This document shows, piece after piece, positions 58,301 to 64,000 of a DNA stretch of 64,000 nucleotides; the stretch's first letter is position 1; each line of letters opens with the position of its first letter. This stretch comes from Pycnococcus provasolii (lineage: Eukaryota > Chlorophyta > Pseudoscourfieldiophyceae > Pseudoscourfieldiales > Pycnococcaceae): the NCBI GenBank assembly GCA_938743325.2, contig OW568873.1, positions 62,001 to 126,000 of the forward strand, in the 5' to 3' direction. The position numbers and the translations under genes were made by a program. The notes under the pieces are model-generated. The model worked only from the letters and a program-made list of their open reading frames with translations, did not search any database and had not been told where the DNA came from.

Positions 58301-58549
58301 CTGGCGTTGCTTAAGCGCCAGCTATCGAATACAGCCACGCGCCCTTGGAAGGTGGTGAAGACAGCGTGGAGGTCTCTCTTTATTGGCAAATCTGGCGTTG
58401 ACAAAAAGGGGCAAGATGCACTTGAGACGCTGAGGCAGAACCCTCAATGGTCGGTGATGGACCTCTCCGTAGCGCGCGCTCAGAAGAAGAGGAGGAGAGC
58501 AACGAAGCATCAGATGATGCGCGACGTGGTGAAAATGGGAGGCACTTGA
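46358..58549 (+). CDS. Giant polycystin (PKD2-like) channel with Ser-Pro-rich and FG-GAP ectodomain, Mstax-like
   Basis: 4,063 residues, one uninterrupted frame from ATG 46358. Cytosolic acidic N-terminus (1-300, with a Pro10-type run), then S1 helix (~304-328, VVWLAIFGLYLAYQVALW). The S1-S2 loop is enormous: a Cys motif CGDGVCEQPYEV (~370), Ser-Pro/poly-Pro block 1 (~615-675), block 2 (~825-985), FG-GAP-like repeats (~988-1423), Pro block 3 (~1424-1558), more FG-GAP-like repeats (~1559-1980), Ig-like HYR/DUF5011-type modules (~2085-2640; FDSTDGDLTPYV, TCVDNVDGSI), an unassigned region, and a polycystin (TOP) domain (~3158-3372; GAVPRLRVVGGV, ARFVDRQTTSVNIRVLLHNE). Then S2 (~3383), S3 (~3440), S4 (~3532), S5 (~3578), a pore loop with IGD at 3622-3624 (PKD2 has LGD) and S6 (~3650-3680), and a ~380-residue cytosolic tail. 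Pro-Ser blocks would be hydroxylated and glycosylated outside the cell. Layout matches the PKD2-like mastigoneme axial protein of Chlamydomonas, but FG-GAP and Ig-like modules make it distinct. Confidence 0.88.
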   Translation: MPAPPTERPSRTPASTGTAMAARLRLRHEQQAQALTTVLDVDANADANANADADDDSSTTNIPTEEEHDSVHASPPPPPPPPAPQETVDDDLHLRDSDEAEGAQQSEDEFRQEPKQLDTTREEEKRHPPEPEPEPEPGPETEAKIEHETVTPAAVALEIVQNQVQDEKDDSDGDSADAHTGGQEEPPTPVARPLVKTTSLQSYTESRIDEDGDGIEALEEEEVVGAAEVVGGRTTSLGTQPLDDIPPVTPREPPPPPPPPPPPPPKSLEPERSRKQQPRRLEPAHILNAAREKQSRLVATYSRMVRAVVWLAIFGLYLAYQVALWDISATFRVNDDIESALFKALARPSSRLSGVVAWVQDAFVKPAWRDPVCGDGVCEQPYEVSGKSGPNACPVDCGYDREAVKAVARITSDFQHPKIAPRVLQQPARWNLCRRDDGRARAGGSDLCYFENDVAFDETRRVQAVSVELAQGTWYLSIDGDPAARTSGFVMDANVLASRGLAYAYDATRNLTATGEVQLALNASTWGSCEAPRLASPSADDGRIQEPTAVVKGRRQLLQQSLRENTQCAFSCPPEEVATKTCPCSVCETDPASAVCATTIELYCAAYDGAGFPTPPSMPPPSPPPPPPSPAPPPPPPPPPPPPPPPPPSPSPPPPPSPPPSPPPSPPPPPDAPIATNAIATGQMRCDARCSELCEIGARHFPEILQGAPAASIGEGVKFPFFSPSVRDYPVAIPESLASIAYDWPAITLYAIPKMNSSHMFVECEEKGCELSNPGPHQEMSYTTLMYPSCGPTTMRVKVCCDAGCAGEKSIYTFRFTGHKPECAPPPSPPPPPPPPPPPSPPPPLPPPPPSPPPSPPPPLPPSPPPSPPPSSPSPPPSPPSLPPPSPPLFPPPSPPPSPPPSPPPLPPPPPSPPPNPCISIGNCSPPPPSPPPPPPPPPPSPPPSPPPPPPPSPPPSPPPSPPPPPPPPPPSPAPPPVPPSPSGPHWVQMGGDIDGTRAQENLGAYVSLSADGEWLVAGHDGGTGIQSLVRIYSSSFGTAVRRSSTTWKKCGKDPVLDNQDIGRTVVRMSANGQRIVVGIPMRSSSSGLNDQVGIVRVFEFNATNPLNPDCSSSSWIQVGSAIQPASITAYQQFGYAVGISQDGSRIVVGSPGDASTGRVTAYDYNGTSWNLAGSANDMLGEAANDGAGESVAISHDGSRVALGAPIWGPSAERRGKVYLYEYSSSASTWQKLYEAEGAGRFGVGDYASVQEFGSAVALSGDGYTLAAASPFSDRADGEVHVYTCVKPLGSSRCDPISVITGPNRSGQPGLANEGISLTYDGRTIAIGYRVTDSTTLEMAGIARTFSLSSDNSTWTMHPKDELAQLNAWPRGEGAYDEFGGSVSISSNGLRLAVGAPKNDPQLGKSAYTNAGHVRVFEVAMLGPSPPPLPPPPPSPPPSPPPPPSPPPSPCTMTGNCPPPPPPPPPPPPSPPPPSPPPPPPSPLPPPPPSPPPSPPPPSPPPPPPPPPPPHPPPSPPPPPSPPPPPPSPPPPPAPPPPPPPPSPPPPPMQPPLPPASWSPHGTNTLGLTAASTDTDKFGKKISLKGSFLAVGAPLNDRNCGTSCTDTDAGLVKTYIYNGYSGQWAQWGQDLGYITTGTSRNAGCQAVSLGSSYLAVGCSLADDPTLGLTDSGVVLIYVRSMWNDWQNLAELKGTTNSEKFGSAVAMSETGRILAVGAIGANLHGAYTGAVTIFHGPTTHASTWVQVGPTIHGVAGDNWFGAEIGLSLDGKRFVSGASRNTNSNGARAGHVRVFQHGGTLDAAGTWTQLGADIEGVAADDRFGASVSLSSDGYTVASSAPMNDGFANKAGHVRVFKYNSASNAWNQEGQDIEGTIRRDNFGESVSLSGDGRRIAVGAHQGDTIPFTSDDSRGYVRVFELICTPMCTWTMVGPTLYGDDEFDEFHVVQLSSDGTRLAVGAPNGKCTLCNNRRGYVKVFELGYFRRRRRTLLSSAVESLGTYRHLLNQQRLSIYDPDPKCTTVWKSPPPSLSPPSTSPPAAQTLTPPSWDLPPPNPPPAPRIVVAISNETLPAPPPNISPPPPPPDSSIPILKLIGPVEVVVPLNTDYVDSGATCVDNVDGSIAVPEPDGLSAVNTAYATLPDRPYILTYECIDRSLNRIQLQRRVHVSDSPCAAASIASGRLEEVCPSTNDVDDDDTQPTCSIFGVCVGLSFAVDPDAKNASIPAASILADAIPPRVLLIGMKEGSFMARTTDGTLVLQEEILQGQVYRDPGYVCLDQTDGDISDRVSVFGESAVDSRNPTIDPFVIRYTCKDLAGVRAEEVQRWITVTSLCAGEATCDDGSCPLDGYCVVSKPTTVQLVHLPTEIVKDKPPTITLVGDERLEIEGSGYAKCVEGLAVSARCDRGVKAFDSTDGDLTPYVRACDRSFQDEGLAGCAISGSDYPGEYEIEFSVTDSAGQRARVVRKVVIVVQCEAGKVRCRDGVTCVPEGMPCEADIVTEIDEAVEFTAPPMPPNVTLLGSSILKIPRFIEYTSCASGQFSSDLVPCDEGSLALGAMGESLADSLLVCPPESCMPFGCPGHELWRKGVHSCVNTSAPVGTAFSITFVAFSTEGLHASTTRTVMIDEPCPEGQHWCPANSPAGRCENAACSVVELLADDSSLPPSLRFDDTSSFAGPVVEWRTPPRDEMPFGFVYGQTPWNPSDICGSAASPVAPCTGALVNEYFPQCAAMARDSSDAEKVTSTLLVNNPRDECAPGVLASGLCEPGVYRFFFSAVDNEGNVGEGDTAIEIEVLQGWQEMYRMYTRGNCSLLLDPRTPDSSRVRSSVSSLLALPTGRVRIHKCEQDPALGRRMDGLAAHLQVVVVRAYSDGGPLRPEQYGASRRSGSNRHPYAEGIDTDVLLDFAFHLAEVESADPNGLWAQSARVKAVSITADEFSNQMMVATNMTLEMIDGTADGDSATGSLSAVAGTLATFFDEGVDVSRTGHGGISASATEAFDLLAQTQAVTENATFVASSIASNTYQVQTRGDQLQATLQAAFTAVSETSGIAPNTPTECRGANGARHVYYSIGDSVPRLQNQGDEPSINSATNSTDKARRQLHSTVARRLLRAKSSSRSGVVARESLKAGNMPDESFAGYMQSELSTDDLRLVNHSGYNRPRTLGAVPRLRVVGGVLITQTRASRDAGCRGRQASNMVGQKSSVQWRFQELFPDAVCSSEATAAFGYDPFYTRLDMPYDVAGLSSRYPSGLYDPALRTMRSAFYNTSELAAPDIPYAFFSRGYDGCVGKSSCEDFLDVDLESALFDVYLDGTLMEDRAHRLLSYLYLARFVDRQTTSVNIRVLLHNEQAQVLVDVRVRMDVNSHGEISATTAAWPIPLTDFLDGSVANSLLFTAEIVILVIAIVLCINSARSARKFASLFYDSVVLRLRQHIVRRRFVVDMWILIVEGLKISIPLFLLAGSCVQLSYYFTYVQGFTYEPSYRWYDGDGSATARPLLLKRDAPPQPPIEGYPRGAFRHTLPSDTSERDQYLQLLEKCDKMILLNGVYLGLQTPIFLGIAANVARLLMRIPGVYTFLHTTKRALPEMGLLVALMMMFTTLCAYALHLLIGDQFEPYARAKNAIAALAEYQIGDTSGLVYRNVMGVDRGRLMSASEIAGVAMVRIFFPIATAFLLMQFIVAVLLDYFSDEISRRSANARFAKQNETVHERVAMRAMTTNGILDSLRDHASALFYSIGWKNTSAYLFSRNSRWLHPGRGLRAFATNAGLTYAAESSDVMLAEEPSTPHARARAMEILESIVSNAGGDSEGVANEAHAIAASSMTAGNIRREGLQSDAARYLRMNVLNRRQELVVPILGLIGPVALGELLGRLHEFRSTATRSFSDILYDFTSRENRARLARSRVQQAVGDEIDRDACSRLAERITHDLGWRPGTEFDRSFGRALAMAVLKRARDTAKGMYAVSADMIVLSLTFEETVVQLRTSGLTPRGVGGLALLKRQLSNTATRPWKVVKTAWRSLFIGKSGVDKKGQDALETLRQNPQWSVMDLSVARAQKKRRRATKHQMMRDVVKMGGT

Positions 58550-59347
58550 GTGAGGTGGCAGGAAGAGAAGCAGAACAATGGCCCAAATGGAAGAAGCTTT
58601 TTTCTAATCAAGCTTTTTGTTTTTGTTTAAAAAAATCGCACGCTGCCATAGTTCGCTTTACATGAAGGTCAGGTCCACTTCCGTGCCCGGTTTGTACAGT
58701 AGTTCCTGATTGTGACTTTGGTGATTGTGATTTGTGATTTAGGTTGTCGTCGAAGACAGACGAAGACGAAGACGCGGGGGTCCCGGCCCCGGTCGGTGGT
58801 TCTTGCGCTGACCGCTGACGACGGTAAGGCTGTGCCATCCTTCGCTCCTATTTCCTTCGTAGTACTTAGTTTAGTAAACAACAAAGAAAGATCATAACAA
58901 ACAGAAAGGCGCAGATAGAGACACGTTTCACGGTTTCAGCTTGAAACGGACCTGGACATCTTCTTACAGGTTAAAAAAAAGGGTAAACAAAACGTAGTCT
59001 ACAATACAGTAAGCGAGCACAAGAAGAGCTCTTCTAAGCATAACTAGGGTAGGGTACAGTATTCCCATTCGCTGGGGCCCTAAACTTAATACCATCCCGG
59101 ACGGTAACCCCGGACGCGAAGAAGCCAATCATTTATTTGGGAGGAATCCGAAACCCGAACCAAAAAATTGGAATCCCAAAACTGTTCTTTGGGGATCCGT
59201 TCTTGGATTAAATCCAGATCGGTTTGGGTTTTCGCGCGCACCGCACCCCCCTTTCCCATTTGGAGTTCCGCCTCCCCCTCTCCTCTGCTTGTTCTCCCCC
59301 CCCCCCCCCCCCCCTTAATTGTTTTCAAATCCGAACCCACGTCCCCC
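58550..59347 (+). promoter_or_regulatory. POLA2 upstream region with E2F-like site and poly-C run
   Basis: 798 bp between the giant channel and POLA2, same strand. GGTTTGGGTTTTCGC at 59221-59235 continues into TTTTCGCGCGC (59229-59239), which contains the E2F/DP consensus TTTCGCGC 109-119 bp before the ATG, apt for an S-phase gene. A run of 19 C lies at 59296-59314. The first part (58550-59100) shows nothing recognisable beyond an A-run at 58971-58979. Confidence 0.5.
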
Positions 59348-61318
59348 ATGGCCATGATGTCGACGACGGTCGACGCCGTGCGCGTTGTGTTCACATCGCG
59401 CGACTACTCCATCACGTCGCCTCTGCTCGCGTCCAAGCTGCTCTCGCTCTGCGTCAACTACTCCCTCTCCCCCTCCTTACTCGTCGACGAATACGAATCG
59501 CTCGCAATCACGTCCGCGTGGGATACCGCACTCACAGACGCTCGCATTGACGCGCTCGCGGCACAACTCATGAGAATGCAAGCCAAGAGAACCTTGCCGA
59601 AAACGCCTGTCGCAGCAGCCTTGAAGAATAAAAACGCATTCGGCGCGTCATCAGCAATCAAAGGCGCTTCCGCCGTCGCGATCGCAATCGACGCCGAACT
59701 GCCCAACACGCCCGCAGCGTACGGCGCGAAGAAAACTGCCGCCTCTGTCGCGCAGCTCACGCCCATGACGCCGACGGACGCCATCAAACTCATCGACCAG
59801 GACAGGAAAAGCTCAGGGCAGCAGTCCGCCTTCAAAACACGAACGGAGCCGGGAAAGGAACTCGCGACGTATGGAAACAACGACGCAGGCAGTGTCTCCA
59901 AAGCGCCCGTCGTGCTTGTCGTGGACGCAAACGAAAAGAAAGCGAAGGAGAGCAGCGCGCGGTACATGTACGAAAAAGTCGAAGATCGCGCGAACGCCAT
60001 CGACACGCGCATCAGGCGATTCGCAGAGCGTGTCAAGGAACGACTTGTGCCCGATGAAGGGGAAGAGGGTGCGCGCGTCAAGCTCGACCCCGTCGGCGCC
60101 GCGAGACAAACGCTCGTTCGCGTCGTCGGGCGCATATGCATCGACGCCGAGGGTGCCAACGGCGGACGACTCAACGAAAACAGCCTCATGCTCGAGGGTG
60201 ACGTTAAGACCAGCTCAGGTGCGCGCGTCAAGCTCGACGTCAGCAGCCTCGACAAAATCAGCCTCTTCCCTGGACAGGTGGTGTACGTCGAAGGATTCAA
60301 CCTGAGCGGATTCACGCTCGTCGCCACCAGGCTCGTCTCATGCGTCGAAAGCATGGCGCTGCCATCCACCGGCGACGAGGCGGTCAAAATGGACAGCGAC
60401 GGTGCCGACGGCGATGCCACCGCCAACGACGACAAGCCACGCTGCCCCGGAGGAGCGCGCATCGCCGTCGCCAGCGGGCCATTCACGTGCACGTGTGACT
60501 CTTCGTACGAACCGCTCGAGGAGCTGCTCGCTCAGTTCGATGGACAGAGCAACGAGGTGGATGCTCTCGTTCTCGTCGGCCCGTTTGTCGACGCGGAGCA
60601 CCCGAGCGTCGCAGGGAATACGCTGCCAATCACCTTCGAAGAGCTGTTTGCAGCCAAACCCAGGGCAATGATCGAGGCGTTTACAGAGAAAAACGCGCAG
60701 ACGACTGTCATCGTGATCCCTTCGGTGCGCGACGTCTGCGAGCCGTTCGTCTTCCCCCAGCCGCCCATGGAGGAGGGTAAGGTGGAAGGCGCAGTCGCGG
60801 CGCCCAATCCGGCGACGCTTGACGTGGAAGGACTTCGCATCGCCGTTAGCAGCGTGGATGCCATGAAGCACCTTGCGGGAGCGGAGCTTGGCCGCGGCTA
60901 CGGAGCTGGCGCAGACCGACTGGCAAGGCTGGCAGCTCACTGCATTTCGCAGCGACTCGCGTATCCCATTTTCCCGTCACCGCGAATGGCAGGACTACCA
61001 CTCGACGTGGCGATGGCAGAAGAGAAAGCTCAGATTTCAGGCGACGTCGATGTGCTGCTAATGCCATCCGACATCGCGCCGCTTGCCAAGGCTGTTGACG
61101 CGTCGGCACTGCTGCCCGTCGCGGTGGCTGGGGATGCGAAGGCAGAGACTGAGGCGAGTGTGGGTGGCATCGTGCCAAGCGCAAATTCGAGTGTTCTTGC
61201 CGTGAATCCAGGCCGTACGGCACGTGGCACAGGCGGTGGTTCGTACGCGCGAATCATGGTCAGCGCAGGCGAAACACCCGTTCGGGAGCGTTTGACTGTG
61301 CGCATCATTCGCGTGTAA
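59348..61318 (+). CDS. POLA2: DNA polymerase alpha subunit B (primase-polymerase accessory subunit)
   Basis: 656 residues from MAMMSTTVDAVRVVF (human 598). The N-terminal part (1-90) is the helical bundle; a linker with KTPVAAAL and TPMTPTDAIK (CDK-site-like TP motifs) follows. The OB-fold part (~250-345) includes VRVVGRICIDAEG, SLFPGQVVYVEGFN. The inactive phosphoesterase domain starts at ~367 (RIAVASGPFTCTCD), with ALVLVGPFVDAEHPSV, TVIVIPSVRDVCEPFVFPQPP and ISGDVDVLLMPSDIAPLAKA. It tethers primase to the catalytic subunit at replication origins. The frame extends 60 codons upstream but without homology and across a poly-C run. Single exon; convergent with the coiled-coil gene. Confidence 0.93.
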   Translation: MAMMSTTVDAVRVVFTSRDYSITSPLLASKLLSLCVNYSLSPSLLVDEYESLAITSAWDTALTDARIDALAAQLMRMQAKRTLPKTPVAAALKNKNAFGASSAIKGASAVAIAIDAELPNTPAAYGAKKTAASVAQLTPMTPTDAIKLIDQDRKSSGQQSAFKTRTEPGKELATYGNNDAGSVSKAPVVLVVDANEKKAKESSARYMYEKVEDRANAIDTRIRRFAERVKERLVPDEGEEGARVKLDPVGAARQTLVRVVGRICIDAEGANGGRLNENSLMLEGDVKTSSGARVKLDVSSLDKISLFPGQVVYVEGFNLSGFTLVATRLVSCVESMALPSTGDEAVKMDSDGADGDATANDDKPRCPGGARIAVASGPFTCTCDSSYEPLEELLAQFDGQSNEVDALVLVGPFVDAEHPSVAGNTLPITFEELFAAKPRAMIEAFTEKNAQTTVIVIPSVRDVCEPFVFPQPPMEEGKVEGAVAAPNPATLDVEGLRIAVSSVDAMKHLAGAELGRGYGAGADRLARLAAHCISQRLAYPIFPSPRMAGLPLDVAMAEEKAQISGDVDVLLMPSDIAPLAKAVDASALLPVAVAGDAKAETEASVGGIVPSANSSVLAVNPGRTARGTGGGSYARIMVSAGETPVRERLTVRIIRV

Positions 61319-61326
61319 CGTCTCCA

Positions 61327-61465
61327 ACTATGAACGCTCATTCAGTGATGGAATGTGATTTTCCTTCGGTCCAATGGTCGTCCATTCACACCATTGAGCC
61401 CATTCAGCGGCGCCATTCAGCAGCGCAGCGTTTGCACGTGGCGCCGGTGATTTCGAAGATTTCTA
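61327..61465 (-). repeat. Short interspersed 3'-region repeat, copy D
   Basis: Begins ~10 bp after the POLA2 stop, reading in its sense: GAACGCTCATTCAGTGATGG, AATGTGATTT, CCAATGGTCGTCCATTCACA, CCATTCAGCGGCGCCATTCA, GGTGATTTCGAAGA. Matches copy C over about 130 bp, with A and B sharing the proximal 80 bp. Confidence 0.7.
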
Positions 61466-61523
61466 CCAAGGTGAGGTGAAAAAAATAGTGTAGTAGTAAC
61501 ATTTGGATTCTCTGCCGACGTCG

Positions 61524-64000
61524 TCACGCCTTTGCAGCCTCCTGGCTCTTCCTAAGCGCGTTGTAGTCCACCGGACCACGACCAGCCTTCAGCTCCTGCT
61601 CCTGAACTCGCTTCCTTGCAATGGCCGCCAGCTTTTCTCTTTGAGACGCTGTGCCACGTGCACTCGCGGATAATGGGCGCGAAGGAACGCGAGGCTCTGG
61701 CGCCGTTCCGTGACCCTCGAGCGTCAGCTCCTCCTCCGTCGTCGTTGGTGGCTCTTTCAAGGGACTTTTGTAGATGGTTGCCAAGCCTTTCACCAGACGG
61801 TCCGTACGATGCTTTCTCGCGTCGTCGGCAGCCGACGCCGCGGCACGATGGTCAGCCGAAGTGGCATTGGATATGTTGTTATGCAATGCTGCAGCCTCGC
61901 CACTTCCCGTTGCTGCAGCCTGGAACACACCAGTCAATTCCGCGCGCAGGCGGTTATTTGCTGCAAGCAGGCGATCGCGCTCGGCGGAAACGTGGCGATT
62001 ATTCGTGTGCATCTGATTTAGCTCGTGCCTCAAATGTGCCGCCGCGGCGTGATTCGGTGATTCGGTAGGAAGGCCACCGGCGTAGGCAACATGCGTGTCA
62101 TCTGGCATCGCCCAAGCAGCTGGACGTGCCGCCTGCGAATGCGGGGTAATCATGTCTGCATCAGCTGGTGCGTAGGATGCAGGCGCGTGTGTCGCCACCG
62201 CGGGTGCAGGTGCCGCAGGTGCCGCAGGTGTCTCAGCGGGCCTGGCAGATCGTGGGCCGCTGTCACCAACGGTTGAGGTGCCGCCGTCGGTGGCAGCGTC
62301 CGCTGGACTTGCACCGCTGGAAGTTCTGCCCAAGGTGTGCTGAGATCGCAGCTGACGAAGCTCGGTCTTGATCAGATTGAGCTGAGCCATCGCGTCGAGC
62401 GTGGCATTCGTGGGCTGCGGAGGCGGCGTCTGCTCATTCACGGCGGGCGATGGCGTCGCCTCGCTCTGGATGTTGCCAACATTAATAAGTCGCTCCATCT
62501 CCGCTCGCATCATTGCCACACTCTCGCGCAGTTTCTCATTCTCTTCCTGAAGCAGCTTTTGCTGTTTCGTCTGATATGCTGAGGCACCCCCACTCGGCGC
62601 GGGTGCGGGTGGCACAGGCGACATCTCGAAGCTTGAGCGCAAGCTTGGCACAGTGAAATCGCCTGGGCTCTGCAGCGGAGACGAGTCTGAAATGTTGCCA
62701 CGATCGGGCGTGCGATGATCTGACGGGAGGGTGAGAGGCGACACGCCAGGCTGGTTGGGTGCGCGATGAGCGGGGTAATGAGCCGTCTGGCCCGCAAATG
62801 AGGAGGGTGCTTCCGCCGGAATTCTAGCCTGCGAATCGGGATGCCTAGTGCTTGCCCCGGCATTCGGGATGATGGTCTGCTGGGGCATGGCTGCCGCGCC
62901 GCCTACCGCGCTAGGTATCGCTGCTCCCGAGACGAATCCTGTGTGATGAGTATAGTACGTCTGCGGAGGTACTGGTGCCGTTCCACCACCTACTGCAGGT
63001 GGCACTGCTCCCGAGACAGATCCAGTATGCTTAGGGTTGCTCAGGATAACCTGAGGATGACCGGATGTAGAGGGTTCCGGTGCGGCTCTTGCGTGACCTG
63101 CCTGTGGATGAGTCGTCGTCTGCTGCGAATCGCTTGCCGCTGCACTCTCGGGATATCTCCCCGAGGATGTGTTTGGCTCTCTTGAGTAAACGAGGTGGCG
63201 CGGTGTTTGCGCAGCCGACACCGTGCCAGTTGCCGTTTCGTGAGTTCCAGGGACCGCGGTATGATGATAACTGACGTTTTGCATGGGCGCGTCTTCCGCA
63301 GCATTGGAGCTGTTTCTGTTGTTGTTGTTGTTGTTGTCATAGCGAGGCTGGGCGCCGATGCTACCACTTGCCGTGGGAGCTACAATAGCTTCTTGCCGGC
63401 TTTGTCCATCAAGGGCATGCGCAGTGCTGACGGGAGCACCGCCACTTGCCTGCAGCCTGGCACGCAGCGCCGCTCTTTCCTGGTCGCTCTCCTCCAACTT
63501 GCGTTCGCAAGCAACAAGGTCGTTGCGTCGTTGCGCTATTGTCTCCTTCATGCGCTCCAGCTTCGCCTTGAGAGATCTGATCTCCTCGTCGCGAGCCCAC
63601 ACGCGCTCCTCCACCTCGCGCACTCCCTGCACCGCAGTCGCCTTTGCCATACGAACCGCGTGCTCCGCGCCATCTGAGGCTGCCTCTGCAGCTGCCTCCG
63701 CCTTTGCACGCGCCTCGTCAGAACTGCGCAGCTCAGCGCGAACATCCGCGACACGGCGCTCCGCATCCTCCGCCGCCTTGCGCAGCTGCTTGTGGAGGTC
63801 ATCTACCTGCCCCAGCAGATGCGTTTGCGCGACGAGGTGTCTCTCCTTCTCCGCCTTGGCATTGCTTGCCACCTCCAGCCTCGCCTGCTCGAGCGCCGCC
63901 TCCATGCTCGCAACCTTCGCCGCCTCCTCGCCGAGTCGTGCCTGGAAGCTCGCCACCTCCATAGACCTCGCGTCGTCAGCCTCCTGCCTCTTCCTTGAGA
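61524..64000 (-). CDS. Coiled-coil protein, C-terminal part (5' end beyond the window)
   Basis: The frame is open from the right edge to TGA at 61524-61526, about 825 residues visible. The visible N-terminal 170 residues are a charged coiled coil (MEAALEQARLEVASNAKAEK, LKAKLERMKETIAQRRNDL). A Pro/Ser/Thr/Gln-rich disordered stretch follows (~180-470), then shorter coils (KLLQEENEKLRESVAMMRAE; AAAHLRHELNQMHTNNRHVS), an Ala/Pro linker and a basic C-terminus (AAIARKRVQEQELK, GPVDYNALRKSQEAAKA). No catalytic domain. Probably a scaffold or centrosomal/cytoskeletal protein; family unknown. Confidence 0.65.
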   Translation of the reverse strand, partial: SRKRQEADDARSMEVASFQARLGEEAAKVASMEAALEQARLEVASNAKAEKERHLVAQTHLLGQVDDLHKQLRKAAEDAERRVADVRAELRSSDEARAKAEAAAEAASDGAEHAVRMAKATAVQGVREVEERVWARDEEIRSLKAKLERMKETIAQRRNDLVACERKLEESDQERAALRARLQASGGAPVSTAHALDGQSRQEAIVAPTASGSIGAQPRYDNNNNNNRNSSNAAEDAPMQNVSYHHTAVPGTHETATGTVSAAQTPRHLVYSREPNTSSGRYPESAAASDSQQTTTHPQAGHARAAPEPSTSGHPQVILSNPKHTGSVSGAVPPAVGGGTAPVPPQTYYTHHTGFVSGAAIPSAVGGAAAMPQQTIIPNAGASTRHPDSQARIPAEAPSSFAGQTAHYPAHRAPNQPGVSPLTLPSDHRTPDRGNISDSSPLQSPGDFTVPSLRSSFEMSPVPPAPAPSGGASAYQTKQQKLLQEENEKLRESVAMMRAEMERLINVGNIQSEATPSPAVNEQTPPPQPTNATLDAMAQLNLIKTELRQLRSQHTLGRTSSGASPADAATDGGTSTVGDSGPRSARPAETPAAPAAPAPAVATHAPASYAPADADMITPHSQAARPAAWAMPDDTHVAYAGGLPTESPNHAAAAHLRHELNQMHTNNRHVSAERDRLLAANNRLRAELTGVFQAAATGSGEAAALHNNISNATSADHRAAASAADDARKHRTDRLVKGLATIYKSPLKEPPTTTEEELTLEGHGTAPEPRVPSRPLSASARGTASQREKLAAIARKRVQEQELKAGRGPVDYNALRKSQEAAKA

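Noticed and set aside
58608-58838. Minus-strand 76-codon frame as a small gene
   Set aside because: Low-complexity, no family, starts and ends in plain intergenic sequence.

Overview
The window reads as nuclear DNA of a unicellular green alga, probably an early-diverging, flagellated chlorophyte. Genes are packed on both strands, and nearly every recognisable gene is one uninterrupted reading frame, including one of 12.2 kb. The core genes are eukaryotic (Pol III RPC2, Pol alpha subunit B, FACT SPT16, RRP1, AP-4 sigma, TIM22, ISD11). Algal signals are a cyanobacterial-type MPBQ/MSBQ methyltransferase and long Ser-Pro-rich (hydroxyproline-glycoprotein type) blocks in a giant membrane protein. 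The species cannot be told from the sequence alone.

Layout. 0-4.1 kb: the tail of an unknown gene, AP-4 sigma, and a secreted Gly/Tyr-rich protein whose 3' end runs into a telomere-like motif and a decayed Harbinger-type transposase; then a fold-back repeat and a possible LINE remnant. 4.1-13 kb: ISD11, MPBQ methyltransferase, two unrecognised small proteins, and a large N-myristoylatable protein with calpain-III-like modules. 13.6-17.3 kb: HIT protein, telomere-like array plus hydrolase relic, CCDC25, TIM22, ankyrin protein. 17.5-28.2 kb: peroxisomal ABCD half-transporter, small unknown ORF, RPC2, a recently expanded LRR gene, and a membrane-anchored coiled-coil protein. 28.2-29.7 kb: transposon and gene debris. 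29.7-39.6 kb: tail-anchored golgin-like coiled coil, RRP1, SPT16. 39.9-45.7 kb: a young, whole-looking copia-type LTR element with identical LTRs, flanked by an unusually long 93-bp direct repeat. 46.4-58.5 kb: one 4,063-residue protein with a six-helix polycystin (PKD2-like) channel whose S1-S2 loop has grown to about 3,000 residues of Ser-Pro-rich blocks, FG-GAP-like repeats and Ig-like (HYR/DUF5011-like) modules. This resembles the PKD2-like mastigoneme axial protein (Mstax) of Chlamydomonas and is the most interesting object in the window. 59.3-64 kb: POLA2, then the C-terminal part of a coiled-coil protein.

The genes are mostly unrelated housekeeping genes, as expected in a compact eukaryotic genome. 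Two themes stand out. First, there is a possible ciliary set: the giant channel, the calpain-III-like protein, and perhaps the two small proteins at 5.9-8.2 kb. Second, a short interspersed repeat occurs in four full copies, each directly downstream of a stop codon (ISD11, ABCD, golgin, POLA2) and in the same orientation relative to that gene. This may be a 3'-UTR-associated element.
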